NCBI RefSeq assembly: GCF_007988865.1
Contig: NZ_BJUY01000014.1
Span: 1-46,386 of the forward strand
Source: Alkalibacterium kapii
GTDB taxonomy: Bacteria > Bacillota > Bacilli > Lactobacillales > Carnobacteriaceae_A
Direction: 5' to 3'
DNA length: 46,386 nt
Made by a program: the position numbers and the translations under genes. Under the pieces are notes generated by a model. That model was not told the DNA's origin. It was given only the letters and a program-made list of their open reading frames with translations, and ran no database searches. Every line of letters begins with the position of its first letter. Position 1 is the first letter of the stretch. Positions 7,997 to 17,135 of this stretch are shown here, piece after piece.

Positions 7997-9388
7997 TTAA
8001 ATTTCTTCTTGAAGAACAAGATTTTTATCATTCATCATTGACTCATCAAACTGTTTGATGGTCTTAGATGAAATAACACCTGCGACGATGCTGTCGTTGA
8101 CATTTAACATTGTTCTAGCCATATCTATAATTGGCTCAACAGAAATAACGAGACCGACGATTGAAATAGGTAAACCCAGAGATCCTAAAACAATCAGTGC
8201 CGCAAAGGTTGCACCGCCCCCAACACCGGCAACACCAAAGGAACTAATTGCGACAACTGCCATAATAGTCAGGATATAGGTAGGATCTGTAATGTCTATA
8301 CCCACAGTCGGTGCAATAATAGCAACCAGTGTAGCGGGATAGATACCGGCACACCCGTTTTGTCCAATCGATAAACCAAAAGTACCTGCAAAGTTTGCCG
8401 AAGCATAATCAACACCCAGGACCTTTGTCTGTGTTTCAATATTCAATGGCAATGTTCCTGCACTTGATCGTGAAGTAAAAGCGAAAGTGAGGACTGGCCA
8501 TACTTTTTTCACATAAGTGATCGGATTCACCTTGAAGCCAGCTAATATCGCCAAATGAATGAGAAACATCACCGCAATGGCTGTATAGGACGCTGCTACA
8601 AAAAGGCCTAAATTGATTAATGCCTGGAAATTACTGGTAGCTATTGCTTTCGTCATCAAAGCAAAGATACCATAAGGAGACAAGCGCAGCACTAACGTGA
8701 CGATGCGCATGACGATAGCATACAAACTGTCAATTATTTTTTTGAAAAATTCTGCTTGTTCAGGATCTTTTCTTTTGATGCCCAAATAAGCTGTACCTAC
8801 GAACGCTGAAAAGACTACGACCGCGATCGTACTCGTACTTCTCGAATTAGATAAATCTGCAAAAACGTTACGGGGAACGAAACTTGTGATCTGTTCAGGA
8901 ATAGTCAAATCGTCAACGGCTGTCTGACTTTCCCTTAATTGTTCAATACGTGCATTTTCCTGGTCGCCTTGAACGAATTCAGCACCATCTAAGTTGAAAG
9001 CCATCACACTCAATACACCGATCAATGCTGCAACGGCAGTGGTGGCAATCAAAGTGACAAGGACGGATGAACTGATTTTACCAAGGTCTTTACTTCCCTG
9101 AATTTTCGTGAAGGCACCGATAATCGAAACAAAGATCAAAGGCATGATCAGCATCTGTAAGAAGCCGACATAACCATTGCCTACAATGTTTATCCATTCC
9201 ATTGCACCATTTGTAATCGTGTTTTCTGCTCCGAAGATGAGCTGTAGAGCTCCGCCGAACAGAATACCTGCGCCTAGACCGATAAATACGCGTGTTGAAA
9301 ACTTGACATGTTTTTGTTGAAGTTTCCATAATCCGAACAGTATCAGAACAAAAACGATCAGCACACTAATTATTCCAAAGATTGTCAT
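7997..9388 (-). CDS. tcyP: L-cystine sodium symporter TcyP (DAACS family)
   Basis: This is a membrane symporter of the dicarboxylate/amino acid:cation family. Its 463 residues equal the length of B. subtilis TcyP, which imports cystine. Eight or more hydrophobic helices are visible. The family core is present: FTSRSSAGTLPLNIET (serine-rich hairpin), then GLSIGQNGCAGIYPA and GVAGVGGGATFAALIVLGSLGLP. AAGGAGAGATATTTT lies upstream of the ATG. The gene is monocistronic, with its own promoter at 9470-9498 and a shared terminator at 7933-7977. A different amino-acid substrate within the family cannot be excluded. Confidence 0.88.
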   Translation of the reverse strand: MTIFGIISVLIVFVLILFGLWKLQQKHVKFSTRVFIGLGAGILFGGALQLIFGAENTITNGAMEWINIVGNGYVGFLQMLIMPLIFVSIIGAFTKIQGSKDLGKISSSVLVTLIATTAVAALIGVLSVMAFNLDGAEFVQGDQENARIEQLRESQTAVDDLTIPEQITSFVPRNVFADLSNSRSTSTIAVVVFSAFVGTAYLGIKRKDPEQAEFFKKIIDSLYAIVMRIVTLVLRLSPYGIFALMTKAIATSNFQALINLGLFVAASYTAIAVMFLIHLAILAGFKVNPITYVKKVWPVLTFAFTSRSSAGTLPLNIETQTKVLGVDYASANFAGTFGLSIGQNGCAGIYPATLVAIIAPTVGIDITDPTYILTIMAVVAISSFGVAGVGGGATFAALIVLGSLGLPISIVGLVISVEPIIDMARTMLNVNDSIVAGVISSKTIKQFDESMMNDKNLVLQEEI

Positions 9389-9469
9389 AAAATATCTCTC
9401 CTTTAATTTCTTTTCTATAGAAAAGGTATGTCATAGGGTTAAAGGCCCCAGATATCGTTTTTTCCGAAA

Positions 9470-9498
9470 CTCTATCCGTTTTATTCTTTTGAAGTCAA
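9470..9498 (-). promoter_or_regulatory. tcyP promoter
   Basis: On the minus strand TTGACT (9493-9498) is followed after exactly 17 bp by ATAGAG (9470-9475). It lies about 80 bp before the tcyP start. Confidence 0.55.
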
Positions 9499-9557
9499 AC
9501 GAGACCATCCTATAATAACTTGTGCACAACCGAAATGCAAATGATGTGAGTGGGTTT

Positions 9558-9586
9558 TTGCAATTATTTTTACTTCAATATAGTAT
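9558..9586 (+). promoter_or_regulatory. Candidate mscS promoter
   Basis: TTGCAA (9558-9563), a 17-bp spacer and TAGTAT (9581-9586) point toward mscS. The predicted transcription start falls inside the near-palindrome at 9591-9611. Confidence 0.5.
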
Positions 9587-9712
9587 ATCGGTCAAAAAAA
9601 GCTTTTTTGACTCGTATGCAAAACGAAATGACAGTTTATTTATTAAAAAGAAGATAATTATGTTATGATAAAAAAGTTGATAACTCATTACATATTAAGG
9701 AGAGAGTAAAAG

Positions 9713-10504
9713 ATGGATTGGATTGATCGTATTGTAGAAATGGGAATCTCACTGGGTCTGGCAGTCGTCACTTTGCTTGTAGGACTAGCAGTGATAAAGG
9801 TATTAGTCAATTTTATCAGTAAGCAGATAACGAAGTCAAAATTGGATGAAAGTTTGAAGCCCTTCATTGTCTCTGTCATCAATATCGGATTGAAGCTTGT
9901 TTTAGTCGTGAGTGTTGTGGGGATACTGGGCGTACCAACTGCTTCTTTCGTTGCTATTTTAGGTTCTTTTGGATTAGCTTTGGGACTAGCCTTTCAAGGT
10001 TCGCTATCGAATTTAGCTGGAGGCGTATTACTTTTGACTATGCGTCCTTTCAAAGTAGGAGATTATATTGATGGTGCTGGATATAGTGGAACTGTAAAAG
10101 CTATCCAGATACTTTACACAGAATTAGTTACGCCAGATAATAAAATGATATATGTGCCCAATGGCAATTTATCCAATTCAGGGATCGTTAATTATTCTGT
10201 ACATGAAACGCGCCGGGCCGATTTCGTCTTTGGTGTGGGGTATGAGGCCGATAATCAGCACGTACTGAAGACACTTCAAGCTATCGTGTCAGAACACCCG
10301 GATGTGCTGCTTGACCCTGAGCCCTTTATTCGGCTATCAGGACATGGGGACAGCGCAGTGGAGTACACCGTTAGGGTCTGGACTAAGGCAGAAGACTACT
10401 GGGTTGTTCATTTTGATATAATGGAAACAGTCAAAACCAAGTTTGACGAAGAGAATATTTCTATCCCTTACCCGCAGATGGATGTTCATACGTTAGATAG
10501 CTAA
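9713..10504 (+). CDS. MscS-family mechanosensitive channel
   Basis: This is a small-conductance mechanosensitive channel that releases ions and solutes when membrane tension rises, protecting cells on osmotic down-shock. The 263-residue length is close to E. coli MscS (286). Three N-terminal hydrophobic helices (about 10-35, 50-75 and 78-107) are followed by the Gly/Ala-rich pore helix LGSFGLALGLAFQGSLSNLAGG. The cytoplasmic beta domain begins with RPFKVGDYI and contains IYVPNGNLSNSGIVNYS. AAGGAGAGAG precedes the ATG. The gene is a single transcription unit with a terminator at 10568-10608. Osmotic regulation is plausible but not shown. Confidence 0.93.
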   Translation: MDWIDRIVEMGISLGLAVVTLLVGLAVIKVLVNFISKQITKSKLDESLKPFIVSVINIGLKLVLVVSVVGILGVPTASFVAILGSFGLALGLAFQGSLSNLAGGVLLLTMRPFKVGDYIDGAGYSGTVKAIQILYTELVTPDNKMIYVPNGNLSNSGIVNYSVHETRRADFVFGVGYEADNQHVLKTLQAIVSEHPDVLLDPEPFIRLSGHGDSAVEYTVRVWTKAEDYWVVHFDIMETVKTKFDEENISIPYPQMDVHTLDS

Positions 10505-10567
10505 TTGAAGACAGAGAAATCTGTTTAGGGGTCGCCCTTAATTTTATCGAATCAAATTGAGTCAGTG

Positions 10568-10608
10568 AAAGGGTGAAGACAGTCGAAGCAGCTGTTTTCA
10601 CCTTTTTT
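10568..10608 (+). terminator. Terminator of mscS
   Basis: GGTGAAGACAG (10572-10582) pairs with CTGTTTTCACC (10592-10602), with one G-T pair, and is followed by a T run. Confidence 0.85.
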
Positions 10609-10759
10609 AGTTTTGTTGACTCGCAGATCAGTTGTACAGACAAAAGGATAGATGTGTAATTTCACAGAAGAAAACTGAGTACAAAATATACAAATGATCA
10701 GATAAAGGTGTGTGAGTGGCAAACAAAATATAAAAAGTATAGGGACTGTTATCGATCAA

Positions 10760-10768
10760 TGATATAAT
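10760..10768 (+). promoter_or_regulatory. Extended -10 promoter of the UPF0371-ddh operon
   Basis: TGATATAAT combines a perfect TATAAT (10763-10768) with a TGn extension. No clear -35 box is present. It lies 34 bp before the UPF0371 start codon. Confidence 0.55.
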
Positions 10769-10802
10769 GTAACGGAGCGAAAAAGGGAAATGGAGGACGA
10801 TT

Positions 10803-12311
10803 ATGTATAATGTAGGATTTGATACAGAAAAATATTTGAAGGAACAATCCGCACACATTCTTGAACGTGTAGAAAACAGCGAGAAATTATACCTGGAGTT
10901 CGGTGGGAAACTGATCGGCGACAAACATGCTAAACGGGTTCTTCCGGGATTTGACGAAGATGCCAAGATGAAATTGTTAGCTACATTGAAAGACAAAGCT
11001 GAAATCATTATCTGTGTCTATGCAGGAGATATTGAGCGGAATAAAATAAGGGGAGATTATGGAATAACTTATGATCGGGATGTCTTGCGTCTAATCGATG
11101 AATATAGAGCGTATGGCATTCCTGTAAACAGTGTTCTTATCACGCGTTATCAGGAACAGCCAAATGTTAAAATATTTATGTCTAAGCTTGAACGCAGCGG
11201 GATCGTTGTCCATACCCACCGAGAAATTTATGGATATCCGACCAATGTAGAAGCAATCGTAGGTGAAGAGGGATTTGCAAAAAATCCGTACATTGAAACA
11301 ACTAAACCACTGGTAGTTATTACAGCGCCTGGAGCAGGCAGCGGGAAACTGGCAACGTGTCTGAATCAGCTCTATCATGAATATGCTCAGGGGAATAAAG
11401 CCAGTTATGCAAAATTCGAGACATTTCCAGTCTGGAATATGCCAATAAAGCATCCGGTGAACATTGCTTACGAAGCGGCCACAGTGGATCTTAATGACGT
11501 CAATATGATGGACAACTATCACTACGAGGCATACCGGGAAGTTGCAGTGAATTATAACCGGGATGTAGAAATGTTTCCTGTCATCAAAAGAATCATAGAA
11601 AAAATCACTGGGAAACCATCTGTTTATAAATCCCCAACAGATATGGGAGTCAACCGTTTGAAATCTGGAATCACAGATGAAGCGGTCGTTATAAAAGCTG
11701 CTAATGAAGAGATTATCAGACGAGCCTTTGCTGTAGAAAATGATTACAAAAAAGGTTTGGCTGATAAAGACACACTTCGCCGTATCCAGTTGATCCTGGA
11801 AGAGTCAGATTTAAAAAAAGAGCACCGTGCTCCTGTTAAAATAGCGCGTGACTATGCCGGAAAAGTACAGAAAAGACTAAACGATACCAACCTTCAAGCG
11901 GTTATAGCGATCGAATTAAACAGTGGTGAAATCATTACGGGACGCACAACAGCACTTATGGATGCCTCGGCTGCTGCCGTAGTCAATGGTCTAAAAGTAC
12001 TGGCTAACATTTCCGACGAGATTGATTTGCTGGCACCTATGATACTGGAAACGATCCAGCGTTTGAAAACAGAGGAATTGAACAGTAAAGTACCGACCTT
12101 GTCTGCTAACGAACTCCTTATTGCTCTCGCCATCAGTGCTGTAACGAACCCGACGGCACAGCTTGCCTACAATCAATTAGACAAACTAAAAGATACCCAA
12201 GCTCATTCGACGGTGATCATGAATCATGAAAACCAGCAGACGTTAAAAATGCTTGGAATGGAAGTGACAAACGACCCGGTCTATCCGAATGAAAAGTTGT
12301 ATTATAATTAA
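10803..12311 (+). CDS. UPF0371/DUF1846 family protein
   Basis: This is a conserved cytosolic protein of 502 residues belonging to the UPF0371 (DUF1846) family, common in Firmicutes and without an established reaction. It opens with [20 protein letters not shown] glycine-rich segment [20 protein letters not shown] (about 176-195) resembles a nucleotide-binding loop. The C-terminal half has the conserved [10 protein letters not shown] and [21 protein letters not shown] stretches. GGAGG lies upstream of the ATG. Diaminopimelate dehydrogenase follows after 48 bp without a terminator, so the two probably share an mRNA. That pairing is the only functional hint here. Confidence 0.9.
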   Translation: MYNVGFDTEKYLKEQSAHILERVENSEKLYLEFGGKLIGDKHAKRVLPGFDEDAKMKLLATLKDKAEIIICVYAGDIERNKIRGDYGITYDRDVLRLIDEYRAYGIPVNSVLITRYQEQPNVKIFMSKLERSGIVVHTHREIYGYPTNVEAIVGEEGFAKNPYIETTKPLVVITAPGAGSGKLATCLNQLYHEYAQGNKASYAKFETFPVWNMPIKHPVNIAYEAATVDLNDVNMMDNYHYEAYREVAVNYNRDVEMFPVIKRIIEKITGKPSVYKSPTDMGVNRLKSGITDEAVVIKAANEEIIRRAFAVENDYKKGLADKDTLRRIQLILEESDLKKEHRAPVKIARDYAGKVQKRLNDTNLQAVIAIELNSGEIITGRTTALMDASAAAVVNGLKVLANISDEIDLLAPMILETIQRLKTEELNSKVPTLSANELLIALAISAVTNPTAQLAYNQLDKLKDTQAHSTVIMNHENQQTLKMLGMEVTNDPVYPNEKLYYN

Positions 12312-12359
12312 GAGTAAGGACAGTAAGATGGAAGAAAATTTGAATAAAAAGGTGATGTT

Positions 12360-13334
12360 ATGAAAAAAACACGAATTGGAATAGTAGGTTATGGTAATTT
12401 AGGTAAAGGCGTAGAAGCAGGACTCAAACATTCACCAGACTTGGAGTTGACAGGAATATTTACCAGACGTCAGCCGGATCAGCTGGAAACCTTGTCGCCT
12501 GCGTATTCTATAGATAAGCTCATAGATTTTAAAAATAGTATCGATGTTCTGATTCTTTGTGGAGGGTCTCAAAAAGATATTCCATTGCAGGCGCCGGAAC
12601 TCGCTCAAACATTTAATACCGTAGACACATACGACAACCATAATGAGATACCTGTACACTTTGAAAGGCTTGACAAGGTTGCTAAAGAAAACAAAACGGT
12701 AGCCGTGCTTTCAACCGGCTGGGATCCAGGCTTATTCTCTTTGAATCGATTGATTGCAGAAGCTATTATGCCAAAAGGAGAGACGTACACGTTTTGGGGT
12801 CCTGGGCTGAGTCAGGGACATAGCGATGCTGTCAGACGTGTAAAAGGGGTTAAAAACGCAGCCCAGTATACCGTGCCCAAAAAAGAACGGGTCGATAAAG
12901 TAAAAGACAAGCAGCCTATTCATTATAATAAAAAAGAGGCGCATAAGCGCGTCGTTTATCTTGTTTTAGAAGAAGGTGCTGATGAAAGTAAAGTCAAAGA
13001 AGCGATTATCTCGATGCCTGATTATTTTCAAGGTTATGAAACAAAAATCACGATACTCGATCAGGATACCCTCGACAAGGACCATCAGGGAATGCCTCAT
13101 GGTGGGACAGTAATCAGGCAAGGAAAGACGACAGATGAAAATACTGCAATCTATCAGTTTGGTCTCGACCTGGATTCCAACCCAGAATTTACAGCAGCAG
13201 TTACGATAGCTTATGCTCGTGCGGCAGCCCGATTAGCGAAAGAAAGACAATATGGTGCCAAGACTGTTTTTGATATTGCTCCTGGCTATCTTTCACCTGA
13301 AAGTCCTGAAGACTTAAGAAGAAAGTTACTCTAA
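12360..13334 (+). CDS. ddh: meso-Diaminopimelate D-dehydrogenase
   Basis: This NADP-linked enzyme of 324 residues makes meso-diaminopimelate in one reductive amination step, giving a short route to lysine and the peptidoglycan cross-linking residue. The N-terminal Rossmann motif GIVGYGNLGKGVEAGL is clear. Family blocks include DTYDNH, STGWDPGLFSLNRL, WGPGLSQGHSDAVRRV and GMPHGG. AAGGTGATG precedes the ATG. The Ddh route is patchily distributed in bacteria. It suggests this organism has DAP in its wall or makes lysine this way. It forms an apparent operon with the UPF0371 gene and ends at a hairpin. Confidence 0.93.
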   Translation: MKKTRIGIVGYGNLGKGVEAGLKHSPDLELTGIFTRRQPDQLETLSPAYSIDKLIDFKNSIDVLILCGGSQKDIPLQAPELAQTFNTVDTYDNHNEIPVHFERLDKVAKENKTVAVLSTGWDPGLFSLNRLIAEAIMPKGETYTFWGPGLSQGHSDAVRRVKGVKNAAQYTVPKKERVDKVKDKQPIHYNKKEAHKRVVYLVLEEGADESKVKEAIISMPDYFQGYETKITILDQDTLDKDHQGMPHGGTVIRQGKTTDENTAIYQFGLDLDSNPEFTAAVTIAYARAAARLAKERQYGAKTVFDIAPGYLSPESPEDLRRKLL

Positions 13335-13335
13335 A

Positions 13336-13380
13336 AAAAGGTAGAAAGTTGAGTTGAAAGACTCACTTTCTACCTTTTCT
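13336..13380. terminator. Terminator of ddh overlapping the end of the RNase HI-like gene
   Basis: AAGGTAGAAAGT...AGT pairs with ACT...ACTTTCTACCTT, followed by TTTTCTTTG. The right arm (13361-13376) also encodes the last residues and stop codon of the convergent minus-strand gene. Confidence 0.8.
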
Positions 13381-13773
13381 TTGTTTAGCTAAAGCTTGCT
13401 TAGCCATATTGTCTGCTCCTTTATTTTCTTTTTCAGGTATCCGTTTCACTTCATAAAAGGACAGTGAATTTAGCGAAACGATAATTGACTGGAAAACAGC
13501 CTTATATTTTTCATTTTTTATATAGTTTTTCTCTATCGAATCGGCGACAAGCTGACTATCTGTATGAAAAATCACCCATTCTTCTTTGCGGTCATTACTG
13601 ATCGGCCAGTCAACGGCAAATTTGAAAGCCTGAAGTTCGGCCAAATGGTTGTCTTCAGTGAATGGCAGTGGAAAGCTTAATTGCTTGTATACATCTCTAC
13701 CGACGATGATTAGTCCTGTCCCGGTCAACTGCTCTTTAGGAGAAACAGCCGCATCGCTGTAAATTTTCAGCAT
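13363..13773 (-). CDS. RNase HI-like protein (reverse transcriptase-like family)
   Basis: This is a 136-residue RNase H fold protein likely to cut RNA in RNA-DNA hybrids. The four acidic catalytic positions are all visible: Asp7 in YSDAAV, Glu46 in LAELQAF, Asp72 in HTDSQLV and Asp121 in GADNMAKQAL. The N-terminal hybrid-binding domain found in some relatives is absent. GGAGGG precedes the ATG. Its last codons and stop fall inside the ddh terminator hairpin, so it and ddh transcripts overlap at their 3' ends. The cold-shock gene lies just upstream on the same strand, separated by its own terminator. Catalytic activity is inferred from the intact DEDD set. Confidence 0.85.
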   Translation of the reverse strand: MLKIYSDAAVSPKEQLTGTGLIIVGRDVYKQLSFPLPFTEDNHLAELQAFKFAVDWPISNDRKEEWVIFHTDSQLVADSIEKNYIKNEKYKAVFQSIIVSLNSLSFYEVKRIPEKENKGADNMAKQALAKQRKGRK

Positions 13774-13799
13774 GTAAAACCCTCCATTGATTTTAAATA

Positions 13800-13831
13800 G
13801 AAAAAGCCAGCTTCAAAAGAAAACTGGCTCG
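13800..13831 (-). terminator. Terminator of the cold-shock gene
   Basis: On the minus strand AGCCAGTTTTC pairs with GAAGCTGGCT and is followed by a T run (complement of 13800-13805). Confidence 0.75.
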
Positions 13832-13839
13832 GTGTTTAT

Positions 13840-14061
13840 TTAATTGTTATCATTAACGGTTTCAACGACACTTACATTCGTAGCTTGAGGTCCACGAGAG
13901 CCTTCCACAATATCAAATTCTACAGTCTGGCCTTCATTCAAAGCTTTGTATCCTTCCATGTTTAATCCGGTAAAATGAACGAATACATCATCTTCTTCAT
14001 TATACTCAATAAAGCCATAACCTTTCTGATTATTAAACCATTTTACAGTCCCTATAGTCAT
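13840..14061 (-). CDS. Cold-shock protein (CspA/CspB family)
   Basis: This single cold-shock domain of 73 residues binds single-stranded RNA and DNA and keeps mRNA unstructured. RNP1 (KGYGFIEY) and RNP2 (VFVHF) are intact, and the opening [16 protein letters not shown] is typical of the family. A short extension VVETVNDNN follows the domain. AGGGGG lies before the ATG. A strong promoter at 14108-14136 gives a leader of about 40 nt, shorter than the long leader of E. coli cspA. It is monocistronic, ended by the hairpin at 13800-13831. Which numbered paralogue it is cannot be told. Confidence 0.95.
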   Translation of the reverse strand: MTIGTVKWFNNQKGYGFIEYNEEDDVFVHFTGLNMEGYKALNEGQTVEFDIVEGSRGPQATNVSVVETVNDNN

Positions 14062-14107
14062 CGTTTTCCCCCTAATGATTCCTTTAATATAAGTACTTAT
14101 AATTACC

Positions 14108-14136
14108 AGTATAAAGTATAACGCTTACAGAGTCAA
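14108..14136 (-). promoter_or_regulatory. Strong promoter of the cold-shock gene
   Basis: On the minus strand TTGACT (14131-14136) and TATACT (14108-14113) are separated by exactly 17 bp. Confidence 0.85.
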
Positions 14137-14223
14137 CGATGGCATTACTCAAAAGTTTAAGTGAAAAAGCACCAGTAGATATGCTAGAATGGGGAAGAGT
14201 CTATCGTTAAGGAGAATTGAGCT

Positions 14224-16110
14224 ATGAAAGAATGGAAAATCGAAAAGTTAAAGCATTCATATGGTATAAAGACCTTGTTTGAGGACGTATCTTTTTCAAT
14301 TCAAGAAAAAGAAAGAATTGGATTGATCGGAGTGAATGGCACGGGTAAAACAACCTTTTTAAAAATCATTGCAGGTTTAGAGAAGCCAGACCAGGGAGAA
14401 ATTACACGTCCCGGTGACTACAGTATCAATTATTTAAGCCAGAAGAATGAGCTTGATGCTGAGAAAACGATTTTTGACGTCGTATTCGACCGAGATACTC
14501 CCATGATCAAAGCAGCGAAATACTATGAGGAAATACTGAAAAAGTTAAGTGATAATCCCACTGATTCAAAAATACAGGAGTCTTTTACTGAGGCAGAAAA
14601 AAAAATGAACCAGGAAGATGCTTGGAACATTAACGCCCGAGCCAATTCTATACTAAATAAATTGGGGCTCAAAGATAGCGGGAAACGCATTGGAGAGTTA
14701 TCAGGCGGACAGAAAAAAAGAGCAGCCTTAGCTCAAGTGCTTATTCAAGAGCCGGACCTGCTTATTCTTGATGAACCGACAAACCATCTTGATTTTCAGA
14801 TGATTGAATGGCTGGAGGGATATCTTTCAGGATACCGTGGATCGCTTTTATTGGTTACCCACGATCGCTACTTCCTGGACAGGGTCGTTAATAAAATCGT
14901 GGAACTGAATAATGGAGAACTGGAAAATTATCCTGGTAATTATCAACAGTATATAGAGTTGAAGGCTGAGAAAGAAATGGATGAGCAACGTATCGCTCAT
15001 AAACAGAAGCAATTATATAAGCAGGAACTTGCCTGGATGCGTGAAGGGGTAAGAGCGCGTGGGACGAAACAAGAAGCGCGCAAACAACGCTTTAAAACAC
15101 TTGAGGGTCAAGTGAAATCCCAGGAGAAGGAGTCAGAACTTGAACTTCAACTTTCAGGAACCCGATTAGGGAAAAAAGTTCTTGAATTAAAAGAAGCTTC
15201 AAAACAAATTGAAACGACTCTTATTTTAGATAATTTCAATTTACTTATTCAGCAAACTGACAGAATTGGTATCACTGGTACCAACGGCTCGGGAAAAACA
15301 ACTTTTTTAAATATACTAGCAGGTGAAGAAGAACTTTATGCAGGTATCATCTCAATAGGTGAAACGGTTAAAATAGGCTATTACAAGCAGATCAATGAAG
15401 CGCTTGATGAAGATAAGCGAGTGATCACATATTTAAGAGAAATCGCAGAAGAAGTCAAACTATCGGATGGTTCGTCGATCAGTGTATCACAGCTTCTCGA
15501 ACGTTTTCTTTTTAAACGTTCAATGCACGGCTCTCCGATAAATAAACTGTCAGGTGGAGAAAAAAGACGCTTGTACCTTTTGAAAATACTGATGCAGCAG
15601 CCGAATGTTCTCTTGCTCGATGAGCCAACAAATGATCTCGACGTACAGACTCTGACGATTCTAGAAGAATTTATTGATCAATTTGGTGGAGCAGTTATTG
15701 CAGTATCACATGATCGATATTTTATCGATAAGATTTCAAATAAATTACTCGTTTTCAAAGGTAATGGTGAGATCGAAGAAACCTTTGACTCTTTAACTGA
15801 ATATCTTGAAAAACATAATCAGAGTAAAAGAGAAAAAAATAGTGAAACAAAAAAGAAGACGGTTAAGCAAACTGAAAAGAAACCCGTCAAAGAAAAAACC
15901 ACTTTAACTTACATGGAAAAGAAAGAATGGGAAACGATTGAAGCAGAAATAGAAACCCTTGAAGTGGAAATCGAAGAAACGCAAAAAATGATGGAAGACG
16001 TTGTTTCTGATCATATGAAATTAAAGGAATTGACAGATAAACAATCTGAATTGACTCGAAAATTAGAAGAAAAATACAGCAGATGGGAATACCTGGCACA
16101 ATATGTTTAG
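14224..16110 (+). CDS. ABC-F ATPase (Uup/YfmR type)
   Basis: This cytosolic ABC-F protein has two ATPase domains in 628 residues and no membrane segment; ABC-F factors act on the ribosome. Domain 1 has Walker A GVNGTGKTT, signature LSGGQKKRAALA and Walker B LLILDEPTNHLD. Domain 2 has GTNGSGKTT, LSGGEKKR-like LSGGEKRRLYLL and LLLDEPTNDLD. The linker between them is charged and helical. A Lys/Glu-rich segment and a C-terminal coiled coil (about 560-628, WETIEAEIETLEVEIEETQ...) are typical of Uup and Bacillus YfmR rather than EttA or antibiotic-resistance members. AAGGAGAAT precedes the ATG. thyA starts 14 bp after its stop, so the genes are co-transcribed. Relief of polyproline stalling is the likely role, by analogy. 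Confidence 0.9.
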   Translation: MKEWKIEKLKHSYGIKTLFEDVSFSIQEKERIGLIGVNGTGKTTFLKIIAGLEKPDQGEITRPGDYSINYLSQKNELDAEKTIFDVVFDRDTPMIKAAKYYEEILKKLSDNPTDSKIQESFTEAEKKMNQEDAWNINARANSILNKLGLKDSGKRIGELSGGQKKRAALAQVLIQEPDLLILDEPTNHLDFQMIEWLEGYLSGYRGSLLLVTHDRYFLDRVVNKIVELNNGELENYPGNYQQYIELKAEKEMDEQRIAHKQKQLYKQELAWMREGVRARGTKQEARKQRFKTLEGQVKSQEKESELELQLSGTRLGKKVLELKEASKQIETTLILDNFNLLIQQTDRIGITGTNGSGKTTFLNILAGEEELYAGIISIGETVKIGYYKQINEALDEDKRVITYLREIAEEVKLSDGSSISVSQLLERFLFKRSMHGSPINKLSGGEKRRLYLLKILMQQPNVLLLDEPTNDLDVQTLTILEEFIDQFGGAVIAVSHDRYFIDKISNKLLVFKGNGEIEETFDSLTEYLEKHNQSKREKNSETKKKTVKQTEKKPVKEKTTLTYMEKKEWETIEAEIETLEVEIEETQKMMEDVVSDHMKLKELTDKQSELTRKLEEKYSRWEYLAQYV

Positions 16111-16124
16111 AGGAGTGATTAAGG

Positions 16125-17069
16125 GTGGAAAAAGAATACTTGGATTTAGCAGAACGTATCCTGAATGAGGGTACAGAAAGAAATGATCGAACAGGGACTG
16201 GTACAAAATCTATATTCGGTCATCAGATGCGCTTTGATCTTCAAAAAGGGTTTCCTTTACTTACGACGAAGCGTGTTTATTTCAAATTAATCAAAAGTGA
16301 ACTTTTGTGGTTCTTGAAAGGAGATACAAATATTCGCTTTTTACTGGAAAATAATAACCATATCTGGGACGAATGGGCTTTTCAAAAATATGTAGAGAGC
16401 AAGGATTATACTGGCCCGGATATGACAGATTTTGGTCTGCGCTCGCAGTCTGACTCTGATTTCAATGACGTATACAAGAATGAGATGGCTTTGTTTAGAG
16501 AGCGTATACTGACTGATGGTGATTTTTCTGCTAAATATGGGTCACTGGGGAATGTGTATGGTGCTCAGTGGCGATCCTGGCAGAAAAAAGATGGTGGAGT
16601 GATCGACCAAATTAAAAATGTAATTGAATCGATTAAAGAAAACCCTATGTCCAGACGTCACATTGTTTCAGCCTGGAATCCTGAAGAAGTTCCGTCAATG
16701 GCTCTGCCGCCTTGTCATACATTGTTTCAGTTTTATGTTGATGATAATAAGCTGAGTTGCCAGCTCTACCAGCGAAGTGGAGATGTGTTCCTAGGTGTTC
16801 CCTTTAATATTGCCAGTTATGCCCTTTTAACACATCTTATTGCCCAGGAGACCAATTTGGAAGTGGGAGAGTTTATTCATACATTGGGTGATGCCCACCT
16901 TTATTTAAATCACATGGAACAAATCACCAAGCAGCTATCTAGAGAACCGAGAGAATTGCCCAAATTATTGTTGACAAAAGATAAAAGTATTTTTGATTTT
17001 GAGATGGATGATATCAAGGTAGTGGATTACCATCCACATAAAGGAATCAAAGCACCAATTGCCGTGTAA
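16125..17069 (+). CDS. thyA: Thymidylate synthase ThyA
   Basis: This folate-dependent enzyme methylates dUMP to dTMP and oxidises methylene-tetrahydrofolate to dihydrofolate. The 314-residue length and the catalytic Cys197 in PPCHTLFQF closely match the Lactobacillus enzyme (316 residues, Cys198). The folate and nucleotide site blocks [45 protein letters not shown] and [10 protein letters not shown] are all intact. The insertion of about 50 residues (near 85-135) found in Lactobacillus-type enzymes is present. The start is GTG, 9 nt after AGGAG. folA, which recycles the dihydrofolate product, follows after a 36-bp palindrome. Confidence 0.97.
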   Translation: MEKEYLDLAERILNEGTERNDRTGTGTKSIFGHQMRFDLQKGFPLLTTKRVYFKLIKSELLWFLKGDTNIRFLLENNNHIWDEWAFQKYVESKDYTGPDMTDFGLRSQSDSDFNDVYKNEMALFRERILTDGDFSAKYGSLGNVYGAQWRSWQKKDGGVIDQIKNVIESIKENPMSRRHIVSAWNPEEVPSMALPPCHTLFQFYVDDNKLSCQLYQRSGDVFLGVPFNIASYALLTHLIAQETNLEVGEFIHTLGDAHLYLNHMEQITKQLSREPRELPKLLLTKDKSIFDFEMDDIKVVDYHPHKGIKAPIAV

Positions 17070-17079
17070 CTAGCATAAA

Positions 17080-17115
17080 GTTGCATCAAGAGACTAATTA
17101 GTTTCTTGATGCAAC
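17080..17115. repeat. 36-bp near-perfect palindrome between thyA and folA
   Basis: The arms 17080-17097 and 17098-17115 are complementary at every position except one G-T pair (17092/17103). The outer arm is GTTGCATCAAGA. No T-tract follows on either strand, so it is not a standard terminator. It ends 20 bp before the folA start codon and only a few bases before its AAAGGAG site. Confidence 0.85.
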
Positions 17116-17135
17116 AAAACCAAAGGAGTGTTGAT

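Larger units (their letters stand above)
9389..9712. other. Divergent regulatory region between tcyP and mscS
   Basis: This stretch of 324 bp has no gene. It holds the tcyP promoter, a probable mscS promoter and a near-palindrome at 9591-9611. Confidence 0.6.

Noticed and set aside
14114-14130. Catabolite-response-like TGTAAGCGTTATAC inside the cold-shock promoter spacer
   Set aside because: It mismatches the last two consensus bases and the gene is not an expected target; probably chance.
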